Positions 49,151 through 61,121 of a stretch of 64,000 nt of DNA are shown here, piece by piece (positions within the stretch are counted from its first letter, which is position 1; each line of letters begins with the position of its first letter). The DNA lies in NCBI GenBank assembly GCA_016873435.1, contig VGXF01000005.1, positions 54,386 to 118,385 of the forward strand. The letters are read 5' to 3'. The notes beneath the pieces were generated by a model. The model worked only from the letters and a program-made list of their open reading frames with translations, did no database searches and was not told where the DNA came from. This DNA comes from Nitrospira sp. (GTDB lineage: Bacteria > Nitrospirota > Nitrospiria > Nitrospirales > Nitrospiraceae). A program made the position numbers and the translations under genes.

Positions 49151-50152
49151 TTAAGCGTCCCGCTTGCTACCCTCAGACGAGGACAGCGTATCCAGCTTCA
49201 TGCTGAGCCCCAGGCCCATCTCGGCCAAGATTTCCTTGATTTCGTTCAAAGATTTCTTCCCGAAGTTCTTGGTCTTCAGCATTTCCATTTCGGACTTCTG
49301 CACCAGATCTGCGATGGTCTTGATGTTCGCGTTCTTGAGGCAGTTGGCGGCGCGCACCGACAATTCCAGCTCGTTCACGCTCCGGAAGAGATTCTTGTTG
49401 ATCTCCCGGCGCTCCTCCTCGCGGCGCGCCTCGGGCTTCATCTCGCCCAGCTGGTCCGGATGGATCAAGATGTCCAAGTGGTCGCGCAGGATCAGCGCGG
49501 CGGACGATACGGCGTCCCGCGGCGTGACACTCCCGTCCGTCCAGACTTCCAGCGTGAGTTTATCGTAATCCGTGACCCGGCCAACGCGCGCATTCTCGAC
49601 GTGGAAGTTCGCACGCGTGACGGGTGAGAAAATGGAATCGACCGGGATCACGCCGATCGGCAGCCCCTCTTCCTTGTTCCGCTCGGCCGGCACGTAGCCG
49701 CGGCCCGGCTTGACAACCAATTCCATGTCGAGCACCGCTTCCTTGTCCAGAGTAGCGATGTACAAGTCCTTATTCAGAACCGTCACGTCCGCGTCATGCT
49801 GGATGTCCGCTGCCGTGGCCTCGCCCGGCCCCTTCTTCCTGAGGCGGATTGTCTTTGGCTTGTCGGTGTGCAGCTTCAACCGCAGACTCTTCACGTTCAG
49901 AACGATGTTGGTCACGTCCTCCGTCACACCAGGCACCGTCGAAAATTCGTGCTGGACGCCCTCGATCTTGACGGTCGTCACCGCCGCACCGGTCAGCGAC
50001 GAGAGTAGCACGCGCCGCAGGGAGTTCCCCACCGTGGTACCGAACCCGCGCTCGAACGCTTCCGCTGTGAACCGTGCATAGTGCTCGGACGGGATTTCTT
50101 TCTCTGTCTCAATGCGCATCGGAATCTGAAAGTCTTTCATGCTTTTAATCAT
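49151..50152 (-). CDS. rpoA: RNA polymerase alpha subunit
   Basis: 333 residues. N-terminal assembly domain (FERGFGTTVGNSLRRVLLSSL), and C-terminal DNA/activator-binding domain (LELSVRAANCLKNANI, FGKKSLNEIKEILAEMGL). Normal length; sits between rpsD and rplQ as in most bacteria. Confidence 0.98.
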   Translation of the reverse strand: MIKSMKDFQIPMRIETEKEIPSEHYARFTAEAFERGFGTTVGNSLRRVLLSSLTGAAVTTVKIEGVQHEFSTVPGVTEDVTNIVLNVKSLRLKLHTDKPKTIRLRKKGPGEATAADIQHDADVTVLNKDLYIATLDKEAVLDMELVVKPGRGYVPAERNKEEGLPIGVIPVDSIFSPVTRANFHVENARVGRVTDYDKLTLEVWTDGSVTPRDAVSSAALILRDHLDILIHPDQLGEMKPEARREEERREINKNLFRSVNELELSVRAANCLKNANIKTIADLVQKSEMEMLKTKNFGKKSLNEIKEILAEMGLGLSMKLDTLSSSEGSKRDA

Positions 50153-50193
50153 GGTGTCCCCTTAGCCTCGTTGAACCCGCGACCCGCCTGCGC

Positions 50194-50820
50194 TTATCGC
50201 GAATACAACTCGACGATCATCTGTTCGTTGACTGGCAGCGCGATCTCATCCTTCGTCGGGATGGCCTTGACCGACCCCTTGAAAGCGGCGCGATCCAGTT
50301 CTAGCCAGGCCGGGATCCCGCGCCCCTCCACCGCATCCAGGGACGCGACGATCGAGGCCACCTCGCGGCTGCGCTGCCGCACTTCCAACACATCGCCCAC
50401 ACGAACCTGATAGGCTGGCACGTCCGTCTTGCGGCCGTTTACCAGGAAATGTCCATGGTTGACCAGTTGCCGGGCCTCCCGGCGAGAGCAGGCAAAACCC
50501 AGCCGATAGACCACGTTGTCAAGCCGGCTCTCGAGCAGCTTCAGCAGACGCTCGCCGGTAATGCCTTCATGGCGCTCCGCCCGCTCAAAAATGCCGCGGA
50601 ATTGCCGTTCTTGCAGCCCGTAAATGCGCCGCAACTTCTGTTTTTCTCGCAACTGCGCGCTGTACTCTGACACGCGCTGCCGCCCCTGCCCATGCTGGCC
50701 GGGCGGGTAGCTCCGGCGCTCGATGGCGCACTTTTCCGTCATACAGCGCGAGCCCTTCAAAAACAGCTTCACCCCTTCGCGCCGGCAAAGCCGGCAGACC
50801 GGACCGCGATACTTTGCCAT
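50194..50820 (-). CDS. rpsD: ribosomal protein S4
   Basis: 208 residues; 30S assembly initiator. The N-terminus CRLCRREG and CMTEKC keeps four cysteines, so this is the zinc-binding form. The S4 RNA-binding domain ([20 protein letters not shown]) is intact. Start abuts the rpsK stop. Confidence 0.98.
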   Translation of the reverse strand: MAKYRGPVCRLCRREGVKLFLKGSRCMTEKCAIERRSYPPGQHGQGRQRVSEYSAQLREKQKLRRIYGLQERQFRGIFERAERHEGITGERLLKLLESRLDNVVYRLGFACSRREARQLVNHGHFLVNGRKTDVPAYQVRVGDVLEVRQRSREVASIVASLDAVEGRGIPAWLELDRAAFKGSVKAIPTKDEIALPVNEQMIVELYSR

Positions 50821-51203
50821 TAGACTCTCCTCCGTTTCGGGGGACGGCAGCCATTGTGCGGAATCGGTGTCACGTCGCGGATCAGATTGATCCGCAGTCC
50901 CGCTGCCTGCAACGAACGAATAGCTGACTCCCGCCCGGAGCCCGGCCCGTTCACGTACACATCGACCTGCCGCATGCCGTGCTCCATCGCCTTGCGCGCC
51001 GCCATTTCCCCCGCGCGCTGAGCGGCGAATGGCGTGCTTTTGCGCGAGCCCTTAAAGCCCTGGTTGCCCGAGCTGGCCCACACCACAGTGTTGCCACTCA
51101 TGTCTGTAATGGTCACGATTGTATTATTGAAGGAGGCCTGCACGTGTGCAACCCCGCCCTGCACGATTTTCCGTTCTTTCTTTTTGCCCTTCTTTACGCT
51201 CAT
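50820..51203 (-). CDS. rpsK: ribosomal protein S11
   Basis: 127 residues of the 30S platform protein; [22 protein letters not shown] and [18 protein letters not shown] are standard S11 segments. Confidence 0.98.
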   Translation of the reverse strand: MSVKKGKKKERKIVQGGVAHVQASFNNTIVTITDMSGNTVVWASSGNQGFKGSRKSTPFAAQRAGEMAARKAMEHGMRQVDVYVNGPGSGRESAIRSLQAAGLRINLIRDVTPIPHNGCRPPKRRRV

Positions 51204-51233
51204 ACGTGTTCCTCTTTTCGCCCTTCAAAATGA

Positions 51234-51623
51234 CTATGTCTTTGCAGGAGCCGCCGCCGGCTTCCGCATGGCGCCCATGGATTTCTGGCGGCCCTTGCGG
51301 GTCCGCGCGTTGGTCTTCGTCCGCTGCCCCCGCACCGGCAGGCCCTTGCGATGCCGCAGGCCGCGATAGGTCCCGATGTCGACCAGTCGTTTGATGTTCA
51401 TGGACACGGCGCGCCGCAGATCGCCCTCGACCTCGTGACCACCAATGACTTCACGCAGCTTCACAATCTGATCCTCTGTCAGATCCTTCACTCGGATCGC
51501 ACCATCGACGCCGGCCTTCTTCAAAATCTCGATGGCCATAGCACGCCCGATCCCAAAAATATAGGTCAGGCCGATGTCCGCCCGCTTCTCTCTAGGCAAA
51601 TCCACTCCCGCAATACGAGCCAT
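51234..51623 (-). CDS. rpsM: ribosomal protein S13
   Basis: 129 residues; starts [14 protein letters not shown] and has the conserved [20 protein letters not shown] tail that contacts tRNA in the head of the 30S subunit. GGAGG upstream. Confidence 0.98.
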   Translation of the reverse strand: MARIAGVDLPREKRADIGLTYIFGIGRAMAIEILKKAGVDGAIRVKDLTEDQIVKLREVIGGHEVEGDLRRAVSMNIKRLVDIGTYRGLRHRKGLPVRGQRTKTNARTRKGRQKSMGAMRKPAAAPAKT

Positions 51624-51650
51624 CAGATCCTCCTTACCGCCTGCGCGCCG

Positions 51651-51764
51651 CTAGCCCTGCCGCTGTTTGTGGCGCGGATTCTCGCAGAGCACGCGCACCA
51701 CGCCGCGCCGGCGGACCACCCGGCACTTGGAACAAATCGGCTTGACCGACGATTTCACTTTCAT
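51651..51764 (-). CDS. rpmJ: ribosomal protein L36
   Basis: A 37-residue gene, reading [17 protein letters not shown] and ending [11 protein letters not shown]. The three cysteines and histidine form the zinc ribbon, so this is the zinc-binding version. It lies in the canonical place between infA and rpsM. Confidence 0.97.
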   Translation of the reverse strand: MKVKSSVKPICSKCRVVRRRGVVRVLCENPRHKQRQG

Positions 51765-51774
51765 GACAACCCCT

Positions 51775-51993
51775 TCACTTGAACCGGTACGTGATGCGCC
51801 CTCTCGTCAAATCGTAGGGCGACAATTCCACCGTCACCTTGTCCCCCGGGAGGATCCGGATGAAGTGCATCCGCATCTTGCCGGAGATATGGGCCAGAAT
51901 GATGTGGCCATTGTCCAATTTCACACGAAACATCGCGTTCGGCAATGTTTCCGTCACGCTCCCCTGCGCTTCAATGACATCTTCCTTGGACAT
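51775..51993 (-). CDS. infA: translation initiation factor IF-1
   Basis: 72 residues; S1-like OB fold with [19 protein letters not shown] and GRITYRFK at the end. Upstream neighbour is map, as in many bacteria. Confidence 0.98.
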   Translation of the reverse strand: MSKEDVIEAQGSVTETLPNAMFRVKLDNGHIILAHISGKMRMHFIRILPGDKVTVELSPYDLTRGRITYRFK

Positions 51994-52010
51994 CCGTCGC
52001 TGCGCGTCTC

Positions 52011-52760
52011 CTACAGCTTGCTCAAAATTCTTGGCGGCCCGCTCGACTGAATCGCGATCGTATGCTCAAAATGCGCCGAGAGGCTCCCGTCCTTCGTTAC
52101 TGCCGTCCACTGGTCATCCAAGATTTTTATGTCGCTCTTGCCCATGTTCACCATGGGCTCGATTGCCAGGACCATGCCCGCCTGCAGCCGCGGCCCCTGC
52201 CCGGGCTTGCCGTAATTCGGCACCTGCGGCTCTTCGTGCAGCTGGCGCCCGATCCCGTGCCCCACAAACTCTGTCACGACCGAAAAACCAGCCGACTCCG
52301 CCCGCTCCTGCACCGCATGCGAAATGTCGGACAACCGGTTGCCCACCACCGCCTGCTTGATGCCGGCATAGAGGGCCTCTTCGGTCACCCGCAATAGTTC
52401 GGCCGCCTTGGGATCGATTGTCCCGACCGGCAGCGTCAGTGCGGAATCGCCGTAGAACCCGTTCACTATTGCGCCCAGATCCAGTCCAACGATGTCGCCT
52501 TCCTGCAAGACCCGCTTCGACGGAATCCCGTGTACCACCTGATTGTTCACCGAGATGCATAGCGTCTTGGGATAACTGTGATACCCCTTGAACGCTGGCT
52601 TCCCGCCGCGCGACCGGATGAACTCTTCAGCCAGCCGGTCGAGTTCGTCCGTCGTCACGCCCGCCGTCACGTGCGCCTTCAGATACTGCAGCGTCTCGGC
52701 GACCAGCCGGGATGCCTGTGCCATGATCTCGATCTCCTCTGGCGTCTTGAGAATGATCAT
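52011..52760 (-). CDS. map: methionine aminopeptidase type I
   Basis: Removes N-terminal methionine from new proteins. 249 residues; metal-ligand segments [20 protein letters not shown] and [19 protein letters not shown] are present. Start overlaps the adk stop by four bases. Confidence 0.97.
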   Translation of the reverse strand: MIILKTPEEIEIMAQASRLVAETLQYLKAHVTAGVTTDELDRLAEEFIRSRGGKPAFKGYHSYPKTLCISVNNQVVHGIPSKRVLQEGDIVGLDLGAIVNGFYGDSALTLPVGTIDPKAAELLRVTEEALYAGIKQAVVGNRLSDISHAVQERAESAGFSVVTEFVGHGIGRQLHEEPQVPNYGKPGQGPRLQAGMVLAIEPMVNMGKSDIKILDDQWTAVTKDGSLSAHFEHTIAIQSSGPPRILSKL

Positions 52761-53413
52761 GCCACGCCATGGGATCGCAGCAACTCCACAACCCTCTGCT
52801 GCACCTGCTCCACTGGACCGACTCCGTCCACGTCCGACAGCAGATTGCGCTGCCGGTAATAGGCAATGAGTGGGGCCGTCTGCTGCTCATAGACGGAGAG
52901 CCGATTCTCAACCGTCGTGCGCGTATCGTCACTCCGCTGCATCAGCGCTCCTCCGCACCGGTCGCAGATACCCGCTTGCTTCGGCGGCGTGAACTCCACA
53001 TGAAACACCGCCTGGCATTTCGGACAGCTCCGGCGCCCTGTCAGTCGCCGGACAATGGCTTCACGTGGTACCGTGAAGTTGACCGCCCGATCGAGCGGCA
53101 GCCCACTGGCCTCCAGCATCGCGCCCAGTTCTTCCGCCTGGGCCATCGTTCTCGGAAATCCGTCCAAGAGAAACCCGCTGGCACAGCCCGGCTCCGCAAG
53201 CTTGTCCTTGACGATACCGACCACCACGGCGTCTGGCACTAACTGCCCCTGATCCATGCACGCTTTCGCCTGCAGTCCCAGCAACGTCTTATTCCGCACC
53301 GCCTCCCGAAGAATGTCGCCGGTTGAAATCTTTGGGCAACGAAACTTCGCCGCCAACAGATCGCCCTGCGTGCCCTTGCCCACACCGGGAGCACCCAGTA
53401 GCATCACACGCAT
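52757..53413 (-). CDS. adk: adenylate kinase
   Basis: 218 residues; P-loop GAPGVGKGTQ, LDGFPRTMAQAE, and a long LID with four cysteines (CPKC and CDRC) indicating a structural zinc. Two bases separate it from secY. Confidence 0.98.
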   Translation of the reverse strand: MRVMLLGAPGVGKGTQGDLLAAKFRCPKISTGDILREAVRNKTLLGLQAKACMDQGQLVPDAVVVGIVKDKLAEPGCASGFLLDGFPRTMAQAEELGAMLEASGLPLDRAVNFTVPREAIVRRLTGRRSCPKCQAVFHVEFTPPKQAGICDRCGGALMQRSDDTRTTVENRLSVYEQQTAPLIAYYRQRNLLSDVDGVGPVEQVQQRVVELLRSHGVA

Positions 53414-53415
53414 GG

Positions 53416-54721
<1,306 letters not shown>

Positions 54722-54729
<8 letters not shown>

Positions 54730-55168
54730 CGCTGATGACCTCAGCCCGACCGCCGGCTTTCTGAATCTTTTCCATTGCTGACTTGCTGAACTTGTGGGCC
54801 TGGATGGTCAGCGGCCGCGCCAGCTCGCCGACGCCTAGAATCTTGACCGGCTGCGACTTCCGCTTAATCAGCCCCGCGTCCACTAGCACGCCCGGCGTCA
54901 CCTGATCCGCCTTCAGCGCCGCGAGGGACTTCAAATTGACGATCGCATACTCCGTGCGGAACGGGTAGAGAAAGCCGTACTTTGGCATCCGACGGATCAA
55001 AGGCATCTGTCCGCCCTCAAAGCCCGGCCCTTTGCCGCCGCCGGAGCGTGCGAGCAGACCCTTGTGGCCCTTGGTGGCAGTTTTCCCGTGACCTGATCCC
55101 GGCCCGCGGCCAATCCGCTTACGATTCTTTTTTGCTCCCACTGAAGGAGCCAGCGTGTGCAGCTTCAT
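54722..55168 (-). CDS. rplO: ribosomal protein L15
   Basis: 148 residues from the ATG at 55168, which overlaps the rpmD stop. Starts MKLHTLAPSVGAKKNRKRIG, with the glycine-rich GRGPGSGHGKTATKGHKG. The frame stays open upstream to 55543 but that part is antisense-like read-through of rpsE/rpmD. Confidence 0.97.
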
Positions 55169-55365
55169 GCGTTCTTCACTTCCAGGAGATACGAGACCTT
55201 GCCAATCAGCCCGCGCACTTGCGGCGTGTCCGGCCGAACCACCGTCTGATGCGGTTTGCGCAACCCCAATCCCTGCAATACGAGCCGGTACCGGTACGCC
55301 GTCCCGATCGGACTTCGCTTCAAGGTAATCGTCAGATTTTTTGTGCCTGCCGTGCTCTTCGCCAT
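55165..55365 (-). CDS. rpmD: ribosomal protein L30
   Basis: 66 residues; LTITLKRSPIGTAYRYRLVL and GLGLRKPHQTVVRPDTPQ match L30, which is close to its minimal bacterial length. Confidence 0.96.
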   Translation of the reverse strand: MAKSTAGTKNLTITLKRSPIGTAYRYRLVLQGLGLRKPHQTVVRPDTPQVRGLIGKVSYLLEVKNA

Positions 55366-55370
55366 ATTCC

Positions 55371-55865
55371 CTATCCGACCTTCTCCACTCCGCTCCGGCG
55401 GATGCGCACCACTTCCGCGGGATCCCGCAGTTGGCGCAACCCTTCAAGCGTAGCCTTAACGGTATTGAACGGATTGCCCCGCCCCAACGTCTTCGCCACG
55501 ATGTTATGTGCACCCGCCAGCTCGACGACCGCCCGCACCGCACCGCCGGCGATGATGCCTGTGCCCGCTGACGCCGGCTTAAGCATTACGTGCTCGCCGC
55601 AATAGGTTCCATGCACCTCGTGCGGGATGGTGTCGCCCTTCAACGGAACGCGGACGAGATTTTTCTTGGCCTGCTCCACTGCCTTCGAGATGGAGGCTGG
55701 CACCTCCGCCGCCTTCCCCTTGCCGATCCCCACCCAGCCAAGCCCGTCGCCCACGACCACCAGCGCACAGAAGTTGAACCGCTTGCCGCCTTTGACCACC
55801 TTGGCCACGCGGTTGATGAACACCACCTTGTCCTTCAGGCTCAGTTCGTCTGGATTGACACGCAC
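55371..55865 (-). CDS. rpsE: ribosomal protein S5
   Basis: 164 residues from a GTG start at 55865 (AAAGGGG upstream). Double-stranded RNA-binding half ([19 protein letters not shown]) and C-terminal half ([16 protein letters not shown]) are intact. Shorter at the N-terminus than enterobacterial S5 by few residues. Confidence 0.97.
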   Translation of the reverse strand: MRVNPDELSLKDKVVFINRVAKVVKGGKRFNFCALVVVGDGLGWVGIGKGKAAEVPASISKAVEQAKKNLVRVPLKGDTIPHEVHGTYCGEHVMLKPASAGTGIIAGGAVRAVVELAGAHNIVAKTLGRGNPFNTVKATLEGLRQLRDPAEVVRIRRSGVEKVG

Positions 55866-55888
55866 GCGGCTGTTCCCCTTTCGTCCCG

Positions 55889-56254
55889 TTAAAACTGCAA
55901 TCCGCCTTCGCGCGAGGCTTCTGCCAGCGCCTTGATGCGGCCGTGATACAAGTGCCCACCACGGTCAAAGACCACGGCGCCGATATTTGCCGCCTTGGCA
56001 CGGTTGGCAATCAGCTTGCCCACTTCTTTGGCCGCCTCGATCGGCGCCTTTGACTGCACCGCCTTCTTCACTTCCGGATCCAGCGTGGACGCGGCCGCCA
56101 GCGTCCGCCCCTTACTATCATCGATAACCTGGGCGTAGATATGACTCTTGCTGCGGAACACGCTCAGGCGCGGACGCGCTGGCGTGCCGTACACCCGCTG
56201 CCGTACCCGCTGCTTCCGCCGCTCCAGCTTGTCAGTTTTTTCACGCAGTCGCAC
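55889..56254 (-). CDS. rplR: ribosomal protein L18
   Basis: 121 residues; binds 5S r[23 protein letters not shown] and [20 protein letters not shown] are standard L18 segments. Confidence 0.97.
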   Translation of the reverse strand: MRLREKTDKLERRKQRVRQRVYGTPARPRLSVFRSKSHIYAQVIDDSKGRTLAAASTLDPEVKKAVQSKAPIEAAKEVGKLIANRAKAANIGAVVFDRGGHLYHGRIKALAEASREGGLQF

Positions 56255-56261
56255 GTTGCAC

Positions 56262-56798
56262 CTACTTACCGGTCTTGCCTTCCTTCTTGCGAAGGACTTC
56301 GCCTGAATACCGGATGCCTTTTTGCTTGTACACGTCCGGTGGCTTCACCGCCCGCAGATTGGCAGCCGTCTGCCCAACCAGCCGCTTGTCGATACCTTTC
56401 AGCAGAATAATCGTTTGCTTGTCGATCTTGACCTCAATTCCCTTCGGCACCGCAAACGAGACCGGCTGGTTGTACCCGACACTCAGTTGCAGATTCTGAC
56501 CCTGCTGCTGTGCCTTGTAACCCACGCCGGTCATTTCCAGCGTCTTCTCATAGCCCTTCGTCACGCCGGCGATCATGTTGTTCAGTTCGGCGCGTACCAG
56601 TCCGTGCATAGCGCGCACGGAAGGCTCATTGCCCGCGCGGGTGACCTGCACCTGACCATTCGCCACCGCCACGTCAATGCCGGACTTGAGCGGCCACTGC
56701 AACTGGCCGAGCGGTCCCTTCACGGATACGGTCCGTCCTGCCACGGCCACATCGACCTTTTGCGGTACTGCGATGACTTTTCGTCCGATCCGAGACAT
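56262..56798 (-). CDS. rplF: ribosomal protein L6
   Basis: 178 residues with the duplicated L6 fold; [17 protein letters not shown] at the start and the signature [20 protein letters not shown] at the end. Confidence 0.97.
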   Translation of the reverse strand: MSRIGRKVIAVPQKVDVAVAGRTVSVKGPLGQLQWPLKSGIDVAVANGQVQVTRAGNEPSVRAMHGLVRAELNNMIAGVTKGYEKTLEMTGVGYKAQQQGQNLQLSVGYNQPVSFAVPKGIEVKIDKQTIILLKGIDKRLVGQTAANLRAVKPPDVYKQKGIRYSGEVLRKKEGKTGK

Positions 56799-56825
56799 AT
56801 CTTTCCTGTTTTTCTGCGCCCGTCC

Positions 56826-57221
56826 CTACCAGATATGACAGAGCACTTCGCCGCCCAAATTGGCTCGCCGCGAAGCCTGGTCCGTCATGATGCCCTTTGA
56901 ATTCGACACGATCGCCAGCCCCATCCCGCCCATTACCTTCTGCATCTCTTGCTTGCCCGCATAGACGCGGCGGCCCGGACGGCTGATGCGGCGCATGCCA
57001 GTGATGACCGGCTGCCCGTCGTTGATATACCGCAGCCGGACCTTCAACACTGAATGGCCGTCGGCGGTCGTCTTCTCGTAGGCACCAATGAACCCCTCAG
57101 CTTGCATGACTTTCAGAATCTCCGTCTTGAGCCGGGACGCAGGGATAGACACGGCCTCCTGCCCGCGGCGCGCCGCGTTTTGGATGCGAATCAACAGGTC
57201 TGCAATGGGATCAGTTACCAT
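56826..57221 (-). CDS. rpsH: ribosomal protein S8
   Basis: 131 residues; VTDPIADLLIRIQNAARRGQ start and the C-terminal signature GIMTDQASRRANLGGEVLC that binds 16S helix 21. Confidence 0.97.
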   Translation of the reverse strand: MVTDPIADLLIRIQNAARRGQEAVSIPASRLKTEILKVMQAEGFIGAYEKTTADGHSVLKVRLRYINDGQPVITGMRRISRPGRRVYAGKQEMQKVMGGMGLAIVSNSKGIMTDQASRRANLGGEVLCHIW

Positions 57222-57231
57222 GGGCTCCTCG

Positions 57232-57417
57232 TTACCAACTAGCCTTCGTCACGCCGGGAATTTCCCCCTTCAGACTCAACTGCCGGAAGCAGATGCGGCA
57301 CATCCGAAATCGCCGGAGAAATCCCCGCACGCGCCCGCACAAGGCACATCGGTGGTACTGCCGGGTGGAAAACTTCTGCTTGGTAACCGACTTGAGCCGC
57401 AATGCTTTACGTGACAC
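57232..57417 (-). CDS. rpsN: ribosomal protein S14, zinc type
   Basis: 61 residues, the short zinc-binding S14: CALC and CRIC supply four ligands in [20 protein letters not shown]. With zinc-type S4 and L36 in the same cluster, the cell appears to rely on zinc ribosomal proteins. Confidence 0.97.
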   Translation of the reverse strand: MSRKALRLKSVTKQKFSTRQYHRCALCGRVRGFLRRFRMCRICFRQLSLKGEIPGVTKASW

Positions 57418-57432
57418 GCAATGCCTCCCGCC

Positions 57433-58104
57433 TTAAGTTCTGAACGGCATCCCGAGATGCCGCAGCAGCGCCTTGCCCTCGTCGTTGGTCCCGGCCGACG
57501 TCACGAAGGTGATGTCCATGCCGTGAATCGAGGCAACGCTGTCGTATTTGATCTCCGGAAAAATCAACTGCTCCTTCAGCCCGAGCGTGTAGTTGCCGCG
57601 TCCATCGAACGCTTTGGGCGAGATACCCTTGAAATCACGAATGCGCGGCAACGCCACCGTGACCAGGCGATCTACGAATTCGTACATCTGGTTGCTGCGC
57701 AGGGTCACCTTGGCACCGATGGGCATGCCCTGGCGGAGCTTGAATCCGGCAATCGCTTTTTTTGCCTTTGTCATGACCGGCCGCTGCCCGGTGATAATAC
57801 CCAACTCGGCGGACGCACTCTCCAATAACTTGACGTTCTGGATGGCTTCCCCCATGCCGACGTTCAGCACCACCCGCTCCAGCCGCGGCACCTGCATCGG
57901 ATTCTTGTATCCGAACTCCTTCATCAGAGCCGGCACGATCTGGCTGAAATAGGTCGTCTTCAGCCGCGGGGGCGTCTTGGGCCCCGAGGGGGCGTTATCA
58001 ACCGCACCCGGCTTCACCCCGGCCGCCGCTTCCTTGTTATGCGCCGCTTTCTTGCCGGTGCCCTTGGGGGCTGCGCCCTTGTCGTCTTTGGTCGTCACGT
58101 CCAT
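57433..58104 (-). CDS. rplE: ribosomal protein L5 with N-terminal extension
   Basis: 223 residues, of which the last 178 or so are normal L5 ([56 protein letters not shown]). The first 44 residues are an extra lysine/alanine/proline-rich stretch ([20 protein letters not shown]), not found in usual L5. No ribosome-binding internal ATG marks a shorter start; ATG at 58104 is two bases from rplX. Confidence 0.95.
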   Translation of the reverse strand: MDVTTKDDKGAAPKGTGKKAAHNKEAAAGVKPGAVDNAPSGPKTPPRLKTTYFSQIVPALMKEFGYKNPMQVPRLERVVLNVGMGEAIQNVKLLESASAELGIITGQRPVMTKAKKAIAGFKLRQGMPIGAKVTLRSNQMYEFVDRLVTVALPRIRDFKGISPKAFDGRGNYTLGLKEQLIFPEIKYDSVASIHGMDITFVTSAGTNDEGKALLRHLGMPFRT

Positions 58105-58106
58105 CC

Positions 58107-58442
58107 CTATTCAATGACCGACTGGTCTTTCTTGTTGATCCGCACCCGATCCCCGTTTTCCAACACCTTGGTGCCGAGCCGGACCGGCTTGTTCAGACTC
58201 GCACTGTAGTACATCACGTTCGAAATCGCGATCGGCGCCTCCCGCTCGAGAATCCCGCCTTGCTTGACCTTCTGGTTCGGCTTCGTATGCCGCTTGACAA
58301 TATTCAGCTTCTCAACCACCACCGACTGGTCGACCGGATGGACCGACAGCACCTTGCCCGTTTTCCCGCGCTCACGCCCGGAAATGACCATCACCGTGTC
58401 GCCCTTACGGAGTTTCACTTTTGCTGTTCCACGCACGCTCAT
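58107..58442 (-). CDS. rplX: ribosomal protein L24
   Basis: 111 residues; KOW motif in [20 protein letters not shown] and the [20 protein letters not shown] region. 50S assembly initiator. Confidence 0.97.
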   Translation of the reverse strand: MSVRGTAKVKLRKGDTVMVISGRERGKTGKVLSVHPVDQSVVVEKLNIVKRHTKPNQKVKQGGILEREAPIAISNVMYYSASLNKPVRLGTKVLENGDRVRINKKDQSVIE

Positions 58443-58453
58443 CGCGATCCTCG

Positions 58454-58822
58454 CTACAGTACTTCCGGGGCGAGCGAAATGATTTTCATAAACTTCTTCC
58501 AGCGCAATTCCCGCGCGACCGGCCCGAAGATACGGGTCCCAATCGGCTCACCCTGCGCGTTGATCAGCACACAGGCGTTCCGGTCAAACTTGATGTAAGA
58601 GCCGTCCTCGCGCCGCACCCCCTTGGTCGTCCGCACAATCACGGCCTTGCTCACATCGCCCTTCTTCACTGTCGCCTGCGGAATGGCTTCCTTCACTGAG
58701 ACCACCACCACATCGCCCAGCGATCCGTAACGACGCCTCGTCCCGCCCAGCACGTGGAAGCACATCACCTGCTTGGCGCCCGAATTATCAGCCACGTCCA
58801 TGTATGTGTAGTCCTGGATCAT
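58454..58822 (-). CDS. rplN: ribosomal protein L14
   Basis: 122 residues; [20 protein letters not shown] and [20 protein letters not shown] are near-universal L14 segments. A methionine and tyrosine replace the usual T-x-L at the start (DYTYMDV). Confidence 0.98.
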   Translation of the reverse strand: MIQDYTYMDVADNSGAKQVMCFHVLGGTRRRYGSLGDVVVVSVKEAIPQATVKKGDVSKAVIVRTTKGVRREDGSYIKFDRNACVLINAQGEPIGTRIFGPVARELRWKKFMKIISLAPEVL

Positions 58823-58824
58823 GG

Positions 58825-59091
58825 CTACTCAGTCCGATTCTTCTCAAGAATTTCGACCACCCGCCAGTGCTTGTGCTTGCTGATCGGCCGGGTCTCAATA
58901 AGCTTTACGCGATCACCGACCTTGCACTCGTTCTTCTCGTCGTGCGCCTTCAGCTTCGTCACCCGACGCAGGGTCTTGTGATAAAAGGGATGGCGCACCA
59001 CGCGCGAGACGGTGACCACGACAGTCTTGTCCATCTTGTCGCTGATAACCTCGCCGACCCACTCGTGCCGTTTCTGTTCCTGTTCCACCAT
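58825..59091 (-). CDS. rpsQ: ribosomal protein S17
   Basis: 88 residues with OB fold; [18 protein letters not shown] and the S17 signature [20 protein letters not shown]. Confidence 0.97.
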   Translation of the reverse strand: MVEQEQKRHEWVGEVISDKMDKTVVVTVSRVVRHPFYHKTLRRVTKLKAHDEKNECKVGDRVKLIETRPISKHKHWRVVEILEKNRTE

Positions 59092-59097
59092 TCGTTC

Positions 59098-59325
59098 CTA
59101 CCTTGCCTGTTTCTTGCTAGCTGCGCCCTGCGCCAGCGTCTGCTGACGAAGCACGGTCTTCACGCGCGCCAGATCCCGGCGGGTCTGCCGGATCTTCATT
59201 GGATTTTCCGCACGGCCGGCTGCCATCTGAAACCGGAGATTGAACAGCTCCTGCGTGAGCTGCTGCGCCTTCTCAGCCAGTTCGGCCCCTGTCAGATCTT
59301 TCAGGTCCTTCACGTCCATGGACAA
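59098..59325 (-). CDS. rpmC: ribosomal protein L29
   Basis: 75 residues; helical hairpin protein near the exit tunnel, LTQELFNLRFQMAAGRAENP and the RRDLARVKTVL signature. Confidence 0.96.
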   Translation of the reverse strand: MSMDVKDLKDLTGAELAEKAQQLTQELFNLRFQMAAGRAENPMKIRQTRRDLARVKTVLRQQTLAQGAASKKQAR

Positions 59326-59342
59326 CTCGTTGATCGCTCCCG

Positions 59343-59756
59343 TTACATTTCGCTGCGCGCCACGAACTTCGTGGCAATCGGCAGCTTGTAGGCCGCCAGC
59401 CGGAACGCCTCCTTGGCGATCTCTGGCGTTACGCCGCCCATTTCGTACATGATCCGGCCCGGCTTCACGACGGCTACCCAGTATTCCGGGTTGCCCTTCC
59501 CCTTGCCCATACGCGTTTCCGCCGGCTTCTTCGTGATCGGCTTGTCCGGAAAAATGCGCGTCCAGACCTGCCCACCGCGCTTCACATAACGCGTGATGGC
59601 GATACGTGCCGCCTCAATCTGTCGGCTAGTGATCCAGCCCGGCTCGAGCGCCTTGAGACCGAACTCACCCAGCGTGAGCGAGCCGCCCCGGTAGGCCTTC
59701 CCATTCATTCGGCCCTTTTGCATCTTCCGAAATTTAATCTTCTTGGGTGCCAGCAT
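59343..59756 (-). CDS. rplP: ribosomal protein L16
   Basis: 137 residues; [19 protein letters not shown] start, [19 protein letters not shown] and [19 protein letters not shown]. Confidence 0.98.
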   Translation of the reverse strand: MLAPKKIKFRKMQKGRMNGKAYRGGSLTLGEFGLKALEPGWITSRQIEAARIAITRYVKRGGQVWTRIFPDKPITKKPAETRMGKGKGNPEYWVAVVKPGRIMYEMGGVTPEIAKEAFRLAAYKLPIATKFVARSEM

Positions 59757-59762
59757 GTTCTG

Positions 59763-60428
59763 TTACCGACGCTCGAACGTCGATTCGCCTTTTTCTAGCA
59801 TGGCCACCTGTACCTCACCACGGTAGATCCACGTCTTCACGCCAATCTGGCCCATGGTCGTACGCGCTTCGGCAAATCCGTAATCAATGTCCGCGCGGAG
59901 CGTGTGCAGCGGTACTCGCCCTTCGCGATACCATTCGGTGCGCGCAATTTCTGCCCCACCCAACCGGCCCGCGACGCAGACCCGGATTCCCTGCGCGCCC
60001 AGCCGTAGTGCCGCAGCGATGCTGCGCTTCATCGCCCGCCGGAACGCTACCCGCTTCTCTAATTGCGCGGCAATGTTCTCGCTCACGAGCTGCGCATCCA
60101 ATTCGGGCTTCTTAATCTCCTTGACCGTGATATAGACCTGATTGCCGTATTCCTTCTCAAGCGACGCCTTGAGCTTATCTACTTCCGCGCCCTTGCGTCC
60201 GATGATGATACCGGGGCGGGCCGTGTGAATGATTACGCGCGTCTGGTCGCCCGACCGCTCGATCTCCACCTTAGCCACGCCAGCGTGATAAAGCTTTTCT
60301 TTCACAACCTTCCGGATCTTCACGTCCTGATGGAGTAGCTTGGCAAAGTCCTTCTCCGCGTACCACCTGGAATTCCAGGTACGGTTGACGCCCAGCCGGT
60401 ACCCGATCGGATGTGTTTTCTGCCCCAT
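59763..60428 (-). CDS. rpsC: ribosomal protein S3
   Basis: 221 residues from the ATG at 60428, giving the canonical [20 protein letters not shown] domain [20 protein letters not shown] and C-terminal [21 protein letters not shown] longer frame upstream to 60488 overlaps rplV and is not conserved. Confidence 0.98.
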   Translation of the reverse strand: MGQKTHPIGYRLGVNRTWNSRWYAEKDFAKLLHQDVKIRKVVKEKLYHAGVAKVEIERSGDQTRVIIHTARPGIIIGRKGAEVDKLKASLEKEYGNQVYITVKEIKKPELDAQLVSENIAAQLEKRVAFRRAMKRSIAAALRLGAQGIRVCVAGRLGGAEIARTEWYREGRVPLHTLRADIDYGFAEARTTMGQIGVKTWIYRGEVQVAMLEKGESTFERR

Positions 60429-60444
60429 AGTGGTTCGCGTTCCT

Positions 60445-60807
60445 TTATTTCTTCTTGCCCGCTTCGACCGCATCCGGCGCCGACACAATCACCGTGATGT
60501 GGCTCGTCCGCTTGTGAATCGAAAACGCACGCCCCTGCGCACGCGGCTGAAACCGCTTCATGATCGTTCCGCAATTGACGTAAGCCTGCGAGACCCACAT
60601 GGCTTCGCTATCGCCCATTTCTTTCTGCTCGGCATTCGCCACAGCGGAGCGCAACACCTTTTCCACGACCAGCGCTGCAGCACGCGGTGCGTACTTGAGC
60701 ATCGCCAACGCCTGCGGCACTTGTTGTCCGCGGATCATGTCCACCAGAACGCGGGCCTTGCGGGGCCCTACCCGGACATGTCGCAAAATTGCTTTCGCTT
60801 CAGCCAT
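60445..60807 (-). CDS. rplV: ribosomal protein L22
   Basis: 120 residues; [18 protein letters not shown] and the tunnel-lining hook around [19 protein letters not shown]. Confidence 0.97.
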   Translation of the reverse strand: MAEAKAILRHVRVGPRKARVLVDMIRGQQVPQALAMLKYAPRAAALVVEKVLRSAVANAEQKEMGDSEAMWVSQAYVNCGTIMKRFQPRAQGRAFSIHKRTSHITVIVSAPDAVEAGKKK

Positions 60808-60818
60808 CGTTTCCCCTG

Positions 60819-61106
60819 CTACTTGAGCGCAACCGCCTTTTCCGTCTTGACCGCCCCGTGCGCCTTAAAGAAGCGGGTCGGCGCGAACTCGCCCAGCTTG
60901 TGACCGACCATATTCTCCGTCACGAAGACCGGAATAAACTTCTTTCCGTTGTGCACAGCGAACGTATGACCAATCATGTCTGGTACCACCGTGGACCGGC
61001 GCGACCAGGTCTTGATGAGCTTCTTGTCGCGCTCTTGATTCATCTGCTCGACCTTCTTTAGCAGATGCCCGTCGACAAATGCGCCCTTGCTGACTGAACG
61101 TGGCAT
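60819..61106 (-). CDS. rpsS: ribosomal protein S19
   Basis: 95 residues; [19 protein letters not shown] and the signature [19 protein letters not shown]; ends with [12 protein letters not shown]. Confidence 0.98.
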   Translation of the reverse strand: MPRSVSKGAFVDGHLLKKVEQMNQERDKKLIKTWSRRSTVVPDMIGHTFAVHNGKKFIPVFVTENMVGHKLGEFAPTRFFKAHGAVKTEKAVALK

Positions 61107-61121
61107 ACTCGAATTCCTCGC

